Shown one piece after another: positions 1 through 6,303 of a DNA stretch of 6,303 nucleotides (within the stretch, counting starts at the first letter, position 1; every line of letters begins with the position of its first letter). The notes under the pieces were generated by a model that was not told the DNA's origin, did no database searches, and was given only the letters and a program-made list of their open reading frames with translations. Position numbers and translations under genes: made by a program. Source of the DNA: Gammaproteobacteria bacterium (GTDB lineage: Bacteria; Pseudomonadota; Gammaproteobacteria; HTCC5015); contig JAHDBX010000107.1 in the NCBI GenBank assembly GCA_020630145.1, positions 1-6,303 on the forward strand, given 5' to 3'.

Positions 1-522
1 TTCTGCATACGTTTGCCAATTTGTTCGTAGCTCAATTTTTTTGCTGATATTTAAAAGGCTTGAGAGGGCGGGGTGACCGTGCCAGCGACGGTTAAAGTGT
101 TGTGCTTTAGGCCATGGGTTTGGGTAAAGCAAATAATGTTGATCAAAATGCCAATGCTCTTTTTCAGCTAAGCGCCAAAAGTCGCTACACTCGCAACGTA
201 GGACGAGACAATTTTCTGCTAATGCACTGTTGTTGCTGTTATTGAGTCTTTTTTCAGATTGGTCAATACCGATAACTAAATAGTCAGGAAAGCTTTGGGC
301 TAAATAACGTGTACTTTCTGCAGTACCGCAAGCACTATCAAGGATAACTTTAGGCTTGTTTTGAATATGCCAATATTCATGAGCTTGTATAAATGCGGCC
401 TGATTATGTTTTGCAATGGGGCTGGTGTACTTATACGCGAGATGTTTGCTTACGATGTGCTCTAAGTTTTCGTGCATCCCATTTTGGTTGGACTCAATAG
501 TTTTAGATGGCGTAAAGCTCAT
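1..522 (-). CDS. Divergent TrmB-like SAM-dependent methyltransferase (3' end cut by window edge)
   Basis: Translating the minus strand from the ATG at 520-522 gives 174 residues with no stop before the left edge, so the C-terminus is missing. The fold resembles tRNA (guanine46-N7)-methyltransferase (TrmB, PF02390). A motif-I-like stretch VILDSACGTAES lies at residues 59-70. An IGID acidic loop follows at 84-87. YPNPWPK at 133-139 leads into H..NRRWHGHP, where TrmB has PDPW.K..H.KRR. NWQTYAE at 168-174 matches TrmB's WEPYAE segment. Several key positions differ from true TrmB: two motif-I glycines are Ala, and the Asp of PDPW is Asn. It is therefore probably a paralogue whose substrate is unknown, perhaps RNA. 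No clear Shine-Dalgarno precedes the ATG; Met16 (475-477) is an alternative start. It begins 5 bp after the zapE stop, so co-transcription is likely. Family membership is well supported; activity is inference. Confidence 0.8.
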   Translation of the reverse strand, partial: MSFTPSKTIESNQNGMHENLEHIVSKHLAYKYTSPIAKHNQAAFIQAHEYWHIQNKPKVILDSACGTAESTRYLAQSFPDYLVIGIDQSEKRLNNSNNSALAENCLVLRCECSDFWRLAEKEHWHFDQHYLLYPNPWPKAQHFNRRWHGHPALSSLLNISKKIELRTNWQTYAE

Positions 523-527
523 AGTAT

Positions 528-1613
528 TTAATCAATGATATGTTTGTGTGCTAAGTATTCTTCGCTTTGCATTTCAATTAAGCGGCTCACTGCACGATCG
601 AACTCAAAACTCAGGAACTTACCATTGTAAATTTCATGTGCAGGTGCAGCAGCCGTTACAATTAGTTTTACTTTGTGGTCGTAAAATACATCCAATAAAT
701 TCAAGAAACGGCGTGCCGCGTCTTTTTGTATATCATCCATTATCGGAATGTTTGAAATAAAAACACTGTGGTGTTCTTGGGCAATTTCTAAGTAGTCATT
801 TTGAGAGCGGTTGCTTTCGCAAATGATACTGAAGTCAAACCAGATAGCGCCTTCTGAGCAGCCTAGTGTTGGCAGTGTATGGCCTGCAATAGTAATTTCA
901 TTGCTTGAGTTGCATAAGCCTGTAGTAATAGTGGCAAAAATAAGGGCTATTTGTGCTTCTGTAGCTGTATTTAATGGGTAATGGTAGGTGTGGTTGCTTT
1001 GTAGTGTTAATAGTCGATAGTCAGTATCGTTATCTATATTTAATACTTGGGTGTACTGTTTCAGTTTTTCTATAGCGGGCAAAAAGCGTTGGCGCTGTAA
1101 GCCATTTTCATATAGGTCATCTGGTGGCCTATTTGATGTAGTCAGTAAAGTAAGGCCGTGATCAAATAGGTGCTCTAATAAGCCGCCTAATATCATGGCA
1201 TCGGCTATATCATTAACGTGGAATTCATCTAGGCATAGCACGCGACATTCTGCGCTATATTTTTCTGCTATTAATGCTAATGGATTTTTAGTGTTTTCTA
1301 ACTTACGCAATTCTTGGTGAATGGTTTGCATAAAACGATGAAAATGCACACGTTTTTTGTAAGGTGTGTCTAGGCATTCATAGAAAATATCCATTAGCAT
1401 TGTTTTGCCACGACCAACACCGCCCCATAAATAATAGCCAGGAATAAATTGCCACTTTTTTGATTTTTTAAAGAATGATTTTTTTATAGGTTCAGCGCTT
1501 TCTTTTAATGCGCCTTGTAAGGCGTCAAATTTTTTCATCATTTCAGTTTGAATAGGGTCAACTTGCAATGAAAATTCGCTTACACGCGTTTTATACAGAC
1601 TAGAAGGGGTCAT
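528..1613 (-). CDS. zapE: Cell division protein ZapE (AFG1-like AAA+ ATPase)
   Basis: This 361-residue protein is close to the usual length of ZapE, an AFG1/LACE1-family P-loop ATPase. In E. coli ZapE associates with the FtsZ ring during late constriction and under low-oxygen or heat stress. Visible motifs are Walker A GGVGRGKT at residues 64-71, the HFHRFM segment at 90-95, Walker B VLCLDEF at 125-131, the sensor-1-like TTSNRPP at 158-164, and the family-typical GLQRQRFLP at 171-179. The C-terminal blocks RRFLNLLDVFYD (301-312) and SRLIEMQSEEYL (343-354) are also characteristic. All core nucleotide-binding residues are intact, and no signal peptide or membrane segment is seen, so it should be cytoplasmic. 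The start at 1611-1613 lacks an obvious Shine-Dalgarno, but the N-terminal pattern TPSSLY...DPIQ fits family members, which supports it. It is transcribed away from the acyl-CoA ligase and leads into the TrmB-like gene 5 bp downstream. Confidence 0.95.
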   Translation of the reverse strand: MTPSSLYKTRVSEFSLQVDPIQTEMMKKFDALQGALKESAEPIKKSFFKKSKKWQFIPGYYLWGGVGRGKTMLMDIFYECLDTPYKKRVHFHRFMQTIHQELRKLENTKNPLALIAEKYSAECRVLCLDEFHVNDIADAMILGGLLEHLFDHGLTLLTTSNRPPDDLYENGLQRQRFLPAIEKLKQYTQVLNIDNDTDYRLLTLQSNHTYHYPLNTATEAQIALIFATITTGLCNSSNEITIAGHTLPTLGCSEGAIWFDFSIICESNRSQNDYLEIAQEHHSVFISNIPIMDDIQKDAARRFLNLLDVFYDHKVKLIVTAAAPAHEIYNGKFLSFEFDRAVSRLIEMQSEEYLAHKHIID

Positions 1614-1656
1614 AAATAGATAAGGTGATTAAGCTTTGTATATATAGAGTAATTAT

Positions 1657-1688
1657 TTTACACTTAAATACACTTGGGAAACTATAAT
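1657..1688 (+). promoter_or_regulatory. Putative sigma-70 promoter of the acyl-CoA ligase gene
   Basis: A perfect -10 hexamer TATAAT lies at 1683-1688, about 40 bp before the ATG. The best -35 match is TTTACA at 1657-1662 (5 of 6 to TTGACA), but the spacer would be 20 bp, longer than the preferred 16-18 bp. TACACT at 1659-1664 gives an 18-bp spacer but matches only 3 of 6. The imperfect geometry suggests either an activator-dependent promoter or a different -10 choice. The call rests on the -10 match and its position. Confidence 0.4.
1660..1675. repeat. ACACTT direct repeat with 10-bp period
   Basis: ACACTT occurs at 1660-1665 and again at 1670-1675, separated by AAAT, so the two copies sit on the same face of the helix. 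They lie just upstream of the -10 box of the ligase promoter, where an activator contacting RNA polymerase would bind. Response regulators of the OmpR/PhoB type often use direct repeats of 10-11 bp, but no family-specific consensus is recognisable here. Confidence 0.25.
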
Positions 1689-1699
1689 CAATTTATAGT
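1681..1699. repeat. Perfect 7-bp palindrome overlapping the -10 box (candidate operator)
   Basis: ACTATAA at 1681-1687 and TTATAGT at 1693-1699 are exact reverse complements separated by TCAAT. The left arm covers most of the TATAAT hexamer at 1683-1688, and the site lies 29 bp before the ligase start. A dimeric regulator bound here would block RNA polymerase. I do not recognise it as a FadR- or PsrA-type operator, and AT-rich promoters can form such symmetry by chance. Confidence 0.4.
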
Positions 1700-1718
1700 A
1701 ACAGATATTTATTTGCAT

Positions 1719-1724
1719 AGAGGT
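1719..1724 (+). promoter_or_regulatory. Ribosome binding site of the acyl-CoA ligase
   Basis: AGAGGT ends 4 bases before the ATG at 1729-1731. It is the only clear Shine-Dalgarno sequence in front of any gene start in the window and fixes the ligase start codon. The spacing is at the short end of the usual range. Confidence 0.7.
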
Positions 1725-1728
1725 AGCT

Positions 1729-3561
1729 ATGTTTGGTGAGAATTATATACAGGTTGAAACTGCGCAACACTTGGCTGGTTTGTTTCGAGAGCGCGTAAAT
1801 TTAACACCGAATGTTCCTGCTTATAAGGAATTTGATTCTGCTAGCGAGGTTTGGCAAGTCAGTACTTGGCATGAAATGTCGCAGTCTGTTGTGCTGTGGC
1901 AGCAAATGATGTTGGGTTTAGGTTTAAAGCGTGGCGATCATGTTGCCATTATGGCGGGTAATGGGCGTAACTGGGTGCTGTTTGATCAAGCTGCCCTAGG
2001 CCTAGGCTTGGTTACAGTGCCCTTGTATGCTGAGGACAGGGCTGACAATGTTGCTTATATAATCGATGATGCTGACGTAAAGCTAGTGTTTGTGCAAGGC
2101 CAAGAACAATGGCAAGCATTGATTGACTGTGATGAAAGTATGCCTTCCTTGCAGCATATTATATCTATAGAGGCTCCGACAGATACCGACTTGGCAAAAG
2201 ACAAGCGCATGCTGAGCTTGCCTGTTTTGCTGGCTACGACGGATAGTAAGGCGCAGCTCATTACTGAGAACCTAGAGCCAGACACTATGGCTTCCATTGT
2301 ATATACATCAGGTACAACTGGGCGGCCTAAAGGTGTGATGCTGAGTCATAAGAATATATTGAGTAATGCGTGGGGTGGTTTGCAGTGCGCAGCTGTTGAT
2401 GAAGAGAGTGTGTTTTTGTCATTTTTGCCGCTCTCGCATATGTTAGAGCGCTCGGCTGGTTATTATATGGCGATGATGGCGGGTTCTTGTGTGGCTTATA
2501 CACGAGGCATACCTGTGCTGGGTGAAGACTTATTGGAAATTAAGCCGACGGTATTAATTTCTGTGCCACGTATTTATGAGAAAGTGTTCGCTAAGATTCA
2601 AGCTGGTCTGCAACAAAAAAGTGGGTTTGCACAGTATCTATTTCATAAAGCTGTAGATATAGGCTGGCGCCGATTTGAGTACAAACAAGCACGGCAGCCA
2701 TGGTTTTTAGGTTTGCTGCTTTGGCCGGTGTTAAATACGCTAGTCGCTAAAAAAATTATGGCTCGTTTGGGTGGCCGCATGGAAATCGCTATTTCAGGTG
2801 GTGCACCGTTGCCACCTGAAATAGCAAAAGTGTTTATCGCTTTAGGCTTGCCATTATTGCAAGGCTATGGTCTAACCGAGACAAGTCCTGTGTTAACGGT
2901 TAATCGTGAAGCGGCCAATATACCGCATAGCATTGGTCAAGCCTTGCCGAATGTTCGCCTGCGTATAGATGAGCAGAATAGTGAATTACAGGCACAAGGT
3001 GATAGTGTTATGTTGGGTTATTGGAAGAATAGCGAAGCAACACAAAAAACATTTACTTCAGATAATTGGATAAAAACAGGTGACTGTGCAAGTGTAGATG
3101 AGCTGGGTCATTATTATATAACGGGGCGTTTGAAAGATATTTTAGTGTTAGGCAATGGTGAAAAGGTACCACCAGCCGATATGGAGATGGCAATGGTATT
3201 AGAACCATTATTTGAAAATGTCATGGTTATTGGTGAGGGGCGTTCACATTTAACGGCTATTGTTACTCTAGAAGAAGAGCAGTGGCAGCGTTACGCTGCG
3301 AAGCATAATTTTAGCCTTAATGATTTACAAAGTGACAAATTAAAAGAAAAAGTACAAGCTAAAATAAGTCGTCAACTAGAGTCTTTCCCGGGTTATGCAG
3401 TAATTCGAGATGTATTGATTTTAAATGATCATTGGACAGTAGAGAACGATATGATTACGACAACGATGAAGGTTAAGCGCCCTAAAGTACTTGAAAAGTA
3501 TGATGCAGAAATTGATGCGATGTATGAGCGAATATTAAATCGCCATAAGTCTCATAACTAA
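1729..3561 (+). CDS. AMP-dependent long-chain fatty-acyl-CoA ligase (ANL superfamily)
   Basis: This 610-residue protein has the complete motif series of the bacterial FAA1-like (COG1022-type) acyl-CoA synthetases. These enzymes adenylate a fatty acid with ATP and transfer the acyl group to CoA. The ATP/AMP signature YTSGTTGRPKGVMLSH spans residues 192-207. ISGGAPLPPEI lies at 355-365, the A5 motif GYGLTET at 379-385, VMLGYW at 427-432, the A7 motif TGD at 450-452, and the A8 hinge GRLKD at 466-470. The C-terminal TTTMKVKRPK at 577-586 is where this group carries its basic, lysine-containing end; which lysine is catalytic cannot be settled by eye. No signal peptide or clear membrane helix is seen, so it is cytoplasmic or peripheral. 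It has its own ribosome binding site, is divergent from zapE and convergent with the GGDEF-EAL gene, so it is probably monocistronic. Chain-length specificity cannot be read from the sequence. Confidence 0.9.
   Translation: MFGENYIQVETAQHLAGLFRERVNLTPNVPAYKEFDSASEVWQVSTWHEMSQSVVLWQQMMLGLGLKRGDHVAIMAGNGRNWVLFDQAALGLGLVTVPLYAEDRADNVAYIIDDADVKLVFVQGQEQWQALIDCDESMPSLQHIISIEAPTDTDLAKDKRMLSLPVLLATTDSKAQLITENLEPDTMASIVYTSGTTGRPKGVMLSHKNILSNAWGGLQCAAVDEESVFLSFLPLSHMLERSAGYYMAMMAGSCVAYTRGIPVLGEDLLEIKPTVLISVPRIYEKVFAKIQAGLQQKSGFAQYLFHKAVDIGWRRFEYKQARQPWFLGLLLWPVLNTLVAKKIMARLGGRMEIAISGGAPLPPEIAKVFIALGLPLLQGYGLTETSPVLTVNREAANIPHSIGQALPNVRLRIDEQNSELQAQGDSVMLGYWKNSEATQKTFTSDNWIKTGDCASVDELGHYYITGRLKDILVLGNGEKVPPADMEMAMVLEPLFENVMVIGEGRSHLTAIVTLEEEQWQRYAAKHNFSLNDLQSDKLKEKVQAKISRQLESFPGYAVIRDVLILNDHWTVENDMITTTMKVKRPKVLEKYDAEIDAMYERILNRHKSHN
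2788..2825. repeat. Perfect 14-bp inverted repeat inside the acyl-CoA ligase gene
   Basis: GCTATTTCAGGTGG at 2788-2801 and CCACCTGAAATAGC at 2812-2825 are exact reverse complements with a 10-base loop, TGCACCGTTG. Two further wobble pairs (T-G, G-T) can close part of the loop on the plus-strand transcript. It encodes the conserved AIS-GGAPLPPE-IA segment, residues 354-366, so the glycine and proline codons explain part of the symmetry, but not its length. It could form a stable hairpin in the mRNA. Confidence 0.85.
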
Positions 3562-3575
3562 ATGTTATGAGGTTT
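3547..3575. terminator. Hairpin spanning both convergent stop codons, possible bidirectional terminator
   Basis: CTCATAAC at 3551-3558 and GTTATGAG at 3564-3571 are perfect reverse complements around the loop TAAAT. In the plus-strand transcript two G-U pairs and two A-U pairs can extend the stem to 12 bp (3547-3550 with 3572-3575). In the minus-strand transcript those wobbles become A-C mismatches, leaving 8 bp. The ligase stop (3559-3561) lies in the loop and the stop of the opposite gene (3565-3567) lies in the right arm. There is no clean U-tract on either side, and the stem is AU-rich, so termination strength is uncertain. Confidence 0.5.
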
Positions 3576-6303
3576 CTAGTACATAGCCTTTTTTAATTAA
3601 TTCTTCTGCTTCTTTGATTGGCACAGCATGTTCAATCAGGAAGCCTTGTATGTAGTTGCAACCTAGTCGTTCAAGTAAGTTTGCTTGTTCTTTAGTTTCT
3701 ACGCCTTCTGCGATAACGTCTAATGAGAGCACTTGCGCTAAGTCTATAATAGCTCGGGTAATATTACGGCTATTCTTATCTTTTGTTAATGAAATAATGA
3801 AGCTGCGGTCAATTTTTAATGTGTCAACAGGAAGAGAAATAAGCCGCCCTAGTGATGAATAGCCAACACCAAAATCATCAATACTTATCTTCATGCCTCG
3901 GTTTTTAAGAATAGAAAAAATTTCATTCGCGTAGTTAACGCTTTCCATAATCACGCTTTCTGTTACCTCAAGCTTAATGGAGCCTGGGTCAAGGTGGTAC
4001 TTGTTGAGTACGGAACCAATATGAGCGATCAGTTCAACGCGATTAAAATGAATGGCCGATAAGTTGATATTGACGGTTAGTGATCTTGCAGCAGGGTATT
4101 TGCTTTGCCATTTACTGAGTTGCTTGCATGCTGCATCAAATACCCACAAATCTACTTCTCTAATAAAGCCTGTTTCTTCAGCTAAATTAATAAAGTCGTT
4201 TGGCATTAATATGCCCTTGCTTGGGTGGTTCCAACGTACTAAGGCTTCAAACCCTGATATGGCATTTTCTTCAAATGAGTATATCGGTTGGTAATAGCAT
4301 TCAAGTTCATTTCGCGCAATGGCATTGCGCAGGTCATTTTCCATGTGCATAACATGTACGGCTTCTTTGTGCATGTTGGCATCAAAGATGGCATAGTCGC
4401 CTTTGCCGTTATTTTTTGCACTATACATAGCAATGTCAGCATCACGAATAATCTCTTCGATGCTTTGGTAGCTAGCATTGCTAATAGCGATACCGATACT
4501 GGTGCTGGTGAAAATTTCATTTTCATCAATTAAAAAAGCTTTTGTAAATGAAGTAATAACACGCTTGGAAATTGTAGTGACTTCATTTATGTTTTCAATA
4601 TTGTCCAGTAAAATAGCAAACTCGTCTCCACCGAGTCGCGCAACGGTATCGCCAGGGCGTAAAGTATTTTTAAGACGGGCGGCAACCTCTTGCAGTAGTT
4701 TGTCACCAAATAAATGGCCTAGGCTATCATTGATAACTTTAAACCTGTCTAGGTCTAAGAATAAAACGGCAAACTGATACTCACTGCGCCTATGGATATG
4801 TTCTAGGCCTCGTTCAAGCACAGAGTTAAAGTAAGCACGGTTAGGTAAGTTGGTTAAGCTGTCATGGAAAGCATCGTTACGTAATTTGTTTTCAAGTTTA
4901 CGCCTTTCTGTTAAATCGATGCCGTATAAGTGTATTAGGCCTATGTCCATTTCATAGTGATAGTCCCATTCAACAATATAGTCGCCAAGCGTTAATTCTG
5001 TTTTTATAATGGAATTGTTTGACTCTTTATGTAGGCGTTGAATGATTTCATCATGGTTAGATGGCAAAAGCTCTTGTGGCATTTTTCCATTAATGCTACG
5101 AAGCATTTTTCTACAGCTTGGATTGGAAAAGCTGATTTCGCCATTTAAGTCCAATATCATAATCATGTAAGGACTTTCTAGTGGTATGCGTGCAAGTCTA
5201 TTAACGTCTAATTCACGTTGCATACGCTCCAGTTCTAAGCCAACACGGTTTGAACAAATTTCTAAAATTTGTATTTGTCTGTCGCTTAAGTGTAAAGGTT
5301 GAGAGTGTAGTAGAACTAAATTGCCTATGATTCTATCGTCATTAATGTTGATGGCTATATTTGTGTAGCTAGCAATATCATGTTTTTTTAGAAAATCATT
5401 TTTAGGAAAAAGCTCTTGTACACCTTCAGAGTAATAAACAATTGACCCTGTGTTAGCTTCATTGTGTGGTGCAACTGATGGGTCATATTCAATGGTTGTT
5501 AATGAGTTGTTTTTGTCCCATGTGCTAATAATTTTACAGGTGTCGTCATCGTTCATTTCGCTGATGAAACAAATGTCGGCTTGCGTAAAGTTACCGACTT
5601 GTTTTGCTAGTGAGTCCAGATAGTCTTGACCGGCATTGGCGACGGTTGCAGCGGTTAATGCATGTAAAGATTTTTCATGTTCGCTACGTGATATGGCTGG
5701 GCCAATAATGTTTGCGGCGACTCTAAATGCATTAACAATAGGTTTAGGCCAAATGTAACTTTCAGTTGGTGCGCTGAAGGTCATGAACCCCCACCAACCT
5801 TCGTTAACAAAAATAGGCACAATTAAATTATTGTCGAACCCACTTTTTGATAAATGATTGATTTCTGTTTTGCTTAAAATACCTTCGCTAGAAACAATTA
5901 GAGGACGACCTTTTTTCATTACTTCTTGGAACTTAATAAATCCTGGTGCTTGTAAATTGAGCGCGGGTAAAGACGTGCTATCTGGGTTGTTTTGGGTGCT
6001 GAAAATCAAACTGCATTGAATTGACTGAATTAAGTCGGTATCAATTTTATACAGTTTTGCGCCGGGTGATAATACGGCTTGCGATAGTGCTGCCATAGAC
6101 TGCTCTATCACGCTTTGCCAATTAGGTGTTTTTAATAGCCATTCTGATATTCTGGCAATCACTGACATAACAGCGTCGCGTGTGCGCAGGTCTAAGGCGC
6201 TTTGGAAAACGTTCTCTATGTTTTTGTCTAATATTTCAGATATGGTTGTATCTTCATCGGCAAGCAAGGTTGCGTCAGCTAATAGAGTTTGATCTTCTGG
6301 CGG
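3565..6303 (-). CDS. GAF-GAF-PAS-GGDEF-EAL cyclic-di-GMP turnover protein (5' end outside window)
   Basis: This gene makes and/or degrades the second messenger c-di-GMP under control of N-terminal sensors. Residues are numbered from the TTG at 6265-6267. The order is: GAF-like domain at about 30-200 (GWWGFMTFSAP at 157-167), second GAF-like domain at about 205-350, PAS-like domain at about 360-455 ending in DLTERRKLE, GGDEF domain at about 460-630, and EAL domain at about 640-890. The cyclase half has DSLTNLPNR, FLDLDRFK, intact GGDEF (546-550) and an RxxD inhibitory site, R537-D540, at canonical five-residue spacing. The phosphodiesterase half has EAL (674-676), N735, E767, DDFG (797-800), K818, E854 and Q874, all expected catalytic positions. 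No membrane segment is visible, so it is probably cytosolic. The frame stays open for 12 more codons to the right edge, and the TTG has no Shine-Dalgarno, so the real start lies upstream. Its stop is 3 bp from the convergent ligase stop. Confidence 0.93.
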   Translation of the reverse strand, partial: PPEDQTLLADATLLADEDTTISEILDKNIENVFQSALDLRTRDAVMSVIARISEWLLKTPNWQSVIEQSMAALSQAVLSPGAKLYKIDTDLIQSIQCSLIFSTQNNPDSTSLPALNLQAPGFIKFQEVMKKGRPLIVSSEGILSKTEINHLSKSGFDNNLIVPIFVNEGWWGFMTFSAPTESYIWPKPIVNAFRVAANIIGPAISRSEHEKSLHALTAATVANAGQDYLDSLAKQVGNFTQADICFISEMNDDDTCKIISTWDKNNSLTTIEYDPSVAPHNEANTGSIVYYSEGVQELFPKNDFLKKHDIASYTNIAININDDRIIGNLVLLHSQPLHLSDRQIQILEICSNRVGLELERMQRELDVNRLARIPLESPYMIMILDLNGEISFSNPSCRKMLRSINGKMPQELLPSNHDEIIQRLHKESNNSIIKTELTLGDYIVEWDYHYEMDIGLIHLYGIDLTERRKLENKLRNDAFHDSLTNLPNRAYFNSVLERGLEHIHRRSEYQFAVLFLDLDRFKVINDSLGHLFGDKLLQEVAARLKNTLRPGDTVARLGGDEFAILLDNIENINEVTTISKRVITSFTKAFLIDENEIFTSTSIGIAISNASYQSIEEIIRDADIAMYSAKNNGKGDYAIFDANMHKEAVHVMHMENDLRNAIARNELECYYQPIYSFEENAISGFEALVRWNHPSKGILMPNDFINLAEETGFIREVDLWVFDAACKQLSKWQSKYPAARSLTVNINLSAIHFNRVELIAHIGSVLNKYHLDPGSIKLEVTESVIMESVNYANEIFSILKNRGMKISIDDFGVGYSSLGRLISLPVDTLKIDRSFIISLTKDKNSRNITRAIIDLAQVLSLDVIAEGVETKEQANLLERLGCNYIQGFLIEHAVPIKEAEELIKKGYVLETS

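Larger units (their letters stand above)
1614..1728. promoter_or_regulatory. Divergent intergenic region between zapE and the acyl-CoA ligase
   Basis: This 115-bp AT-rich spacer must contain the start signals of two genes transcribed outward. The plus-strand side is more readable: a TATAAT box, a palindrome and a direct repeat, listed separately. For zapE on the minus strand I see only a run of TATATA around 1639-1646 as a possible -10 element. The best -35-like hexamer (TTTAAG on the minus strand, 16 bp upstream) is weak, so no zapE promoter is assigned. No small open reading frame worth reporting fits here. Confidence 0.6.

Noticed and set aside
1128..1170. 10-bp inverted repeat CCTATTTGAT / ATCAAATAGG inside zapE with a 23-base loop
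   Set aside because: A match of this length with a long loop is expected by chance at roughly a few tenths per window, and both arms encode conserved ZapE residues.
1995..2006. CCTAGGCCTAGG palindrome in the ligase gene
   Set aside because: It is a six-base palindrome repeated in tandem, arising from Leu-Gly codons in LGLGL; there is no loop and no regulatory context.
4239..4529. Open frame of 96 codons on the minus strand within the GGDEF-EAL gene
   Set aside because: It is an alternative frame of a strongly supported gene, lacks a ribosome binding site and shows no recognisable domain; the other short overlapping frames fail for the same reasons.
5254..5272. 8-bp inverted repeat ACAAATTT / AAATTTGT in the GGDEF-EAL gene
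   Set aside because: Short, AT-rich stems of this size are expected several times in a window this long, and it lies mid-gene.
1729..6303. A fatty-acid signalling system like Rpf/DSF, pairing an acyl-CoA ligase with a c-di-GMP enzyme
   Set aside because: The two genes are convergent, not co-transcribed. No RpfF-like synthase, RpfC-like kinase or HD-GYP protein is present, and the ligase looks like a general FAA1-type enzyme.
1..6303. Mobile element, CRISPR array, toxin-antitoxin pair or tRNA gene
   Set aside because: No repeat array, transposase, integrase, small gene pair or cloverleaf-like segment was found, and almost all of the window is accounted for by four genes.

Overview
This window looks like ordinary chromosomal DNA from a gammaproteobacterium. 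A free-living or marine lineage is plausible, but the genus cannot be read from the sequence. The basis is a ZapE-type cell-division ATPase, a fatty-acyl-CoA ligase with standard adenylation motifs, a large soluble GAF-GAF-PAS-GGDEF-EAL protein, and moderately AT-rich DNA. No tRNA, rRNA, CRISPR array, insertion sequence, integrase or phage gene was found, and base composition does not shift noticeably along the window.

Layout, left to right. (1) Positions 1-522, minus strand: 5' portion of a divergent TrmB-like methyltransferase whose C-terminus lies beyond the left edge. (2) Positions 528-1613, minus strand: complete zapE. It sits 5 bp upstream of the methyltransferase in the direction of transcription, so the two probably form one transcript. 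(3) Positions 1614-1728: a 115-bp AT-rich divergent intergenic region. It holds the ribosome binding site and a probable promoter for the next gene, a perfect 7-bp palindrome overlapping the -10 box, and a 10-bp-spaced direct repeat. (4) Positions 1729-3561, plus strand: complete acyl-CoA ligase carrying an unusual perfect 14-bp inverted repeat inside its coding sequence. (5) Positions 3551-3571: a hairpin that takes in the stop codons of both convergent genes. (6) Positions 3565-6303, minus strand: a cyclic-di-GMP turnover protein that remains open at the right edge, so its true start is outside the window.

The genes do not form one obvious pathway. The zapE/methyltransferase pair concerns cell division and probably RNA modification. 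The ligase activates fatty acids for lipid metabolism. The GGDEF-EAL protein would couple a cytoplasmic signal to c-di-GMP levels. I see no convincing undescribed multi-gene system. The items most worth a second look are the substituted active-site motifs of the TrmB-like protein, the long inverted repeat inside the ligase gene, the stop-codon hairpin, and the operator-like palindrome at the ligase promoter.
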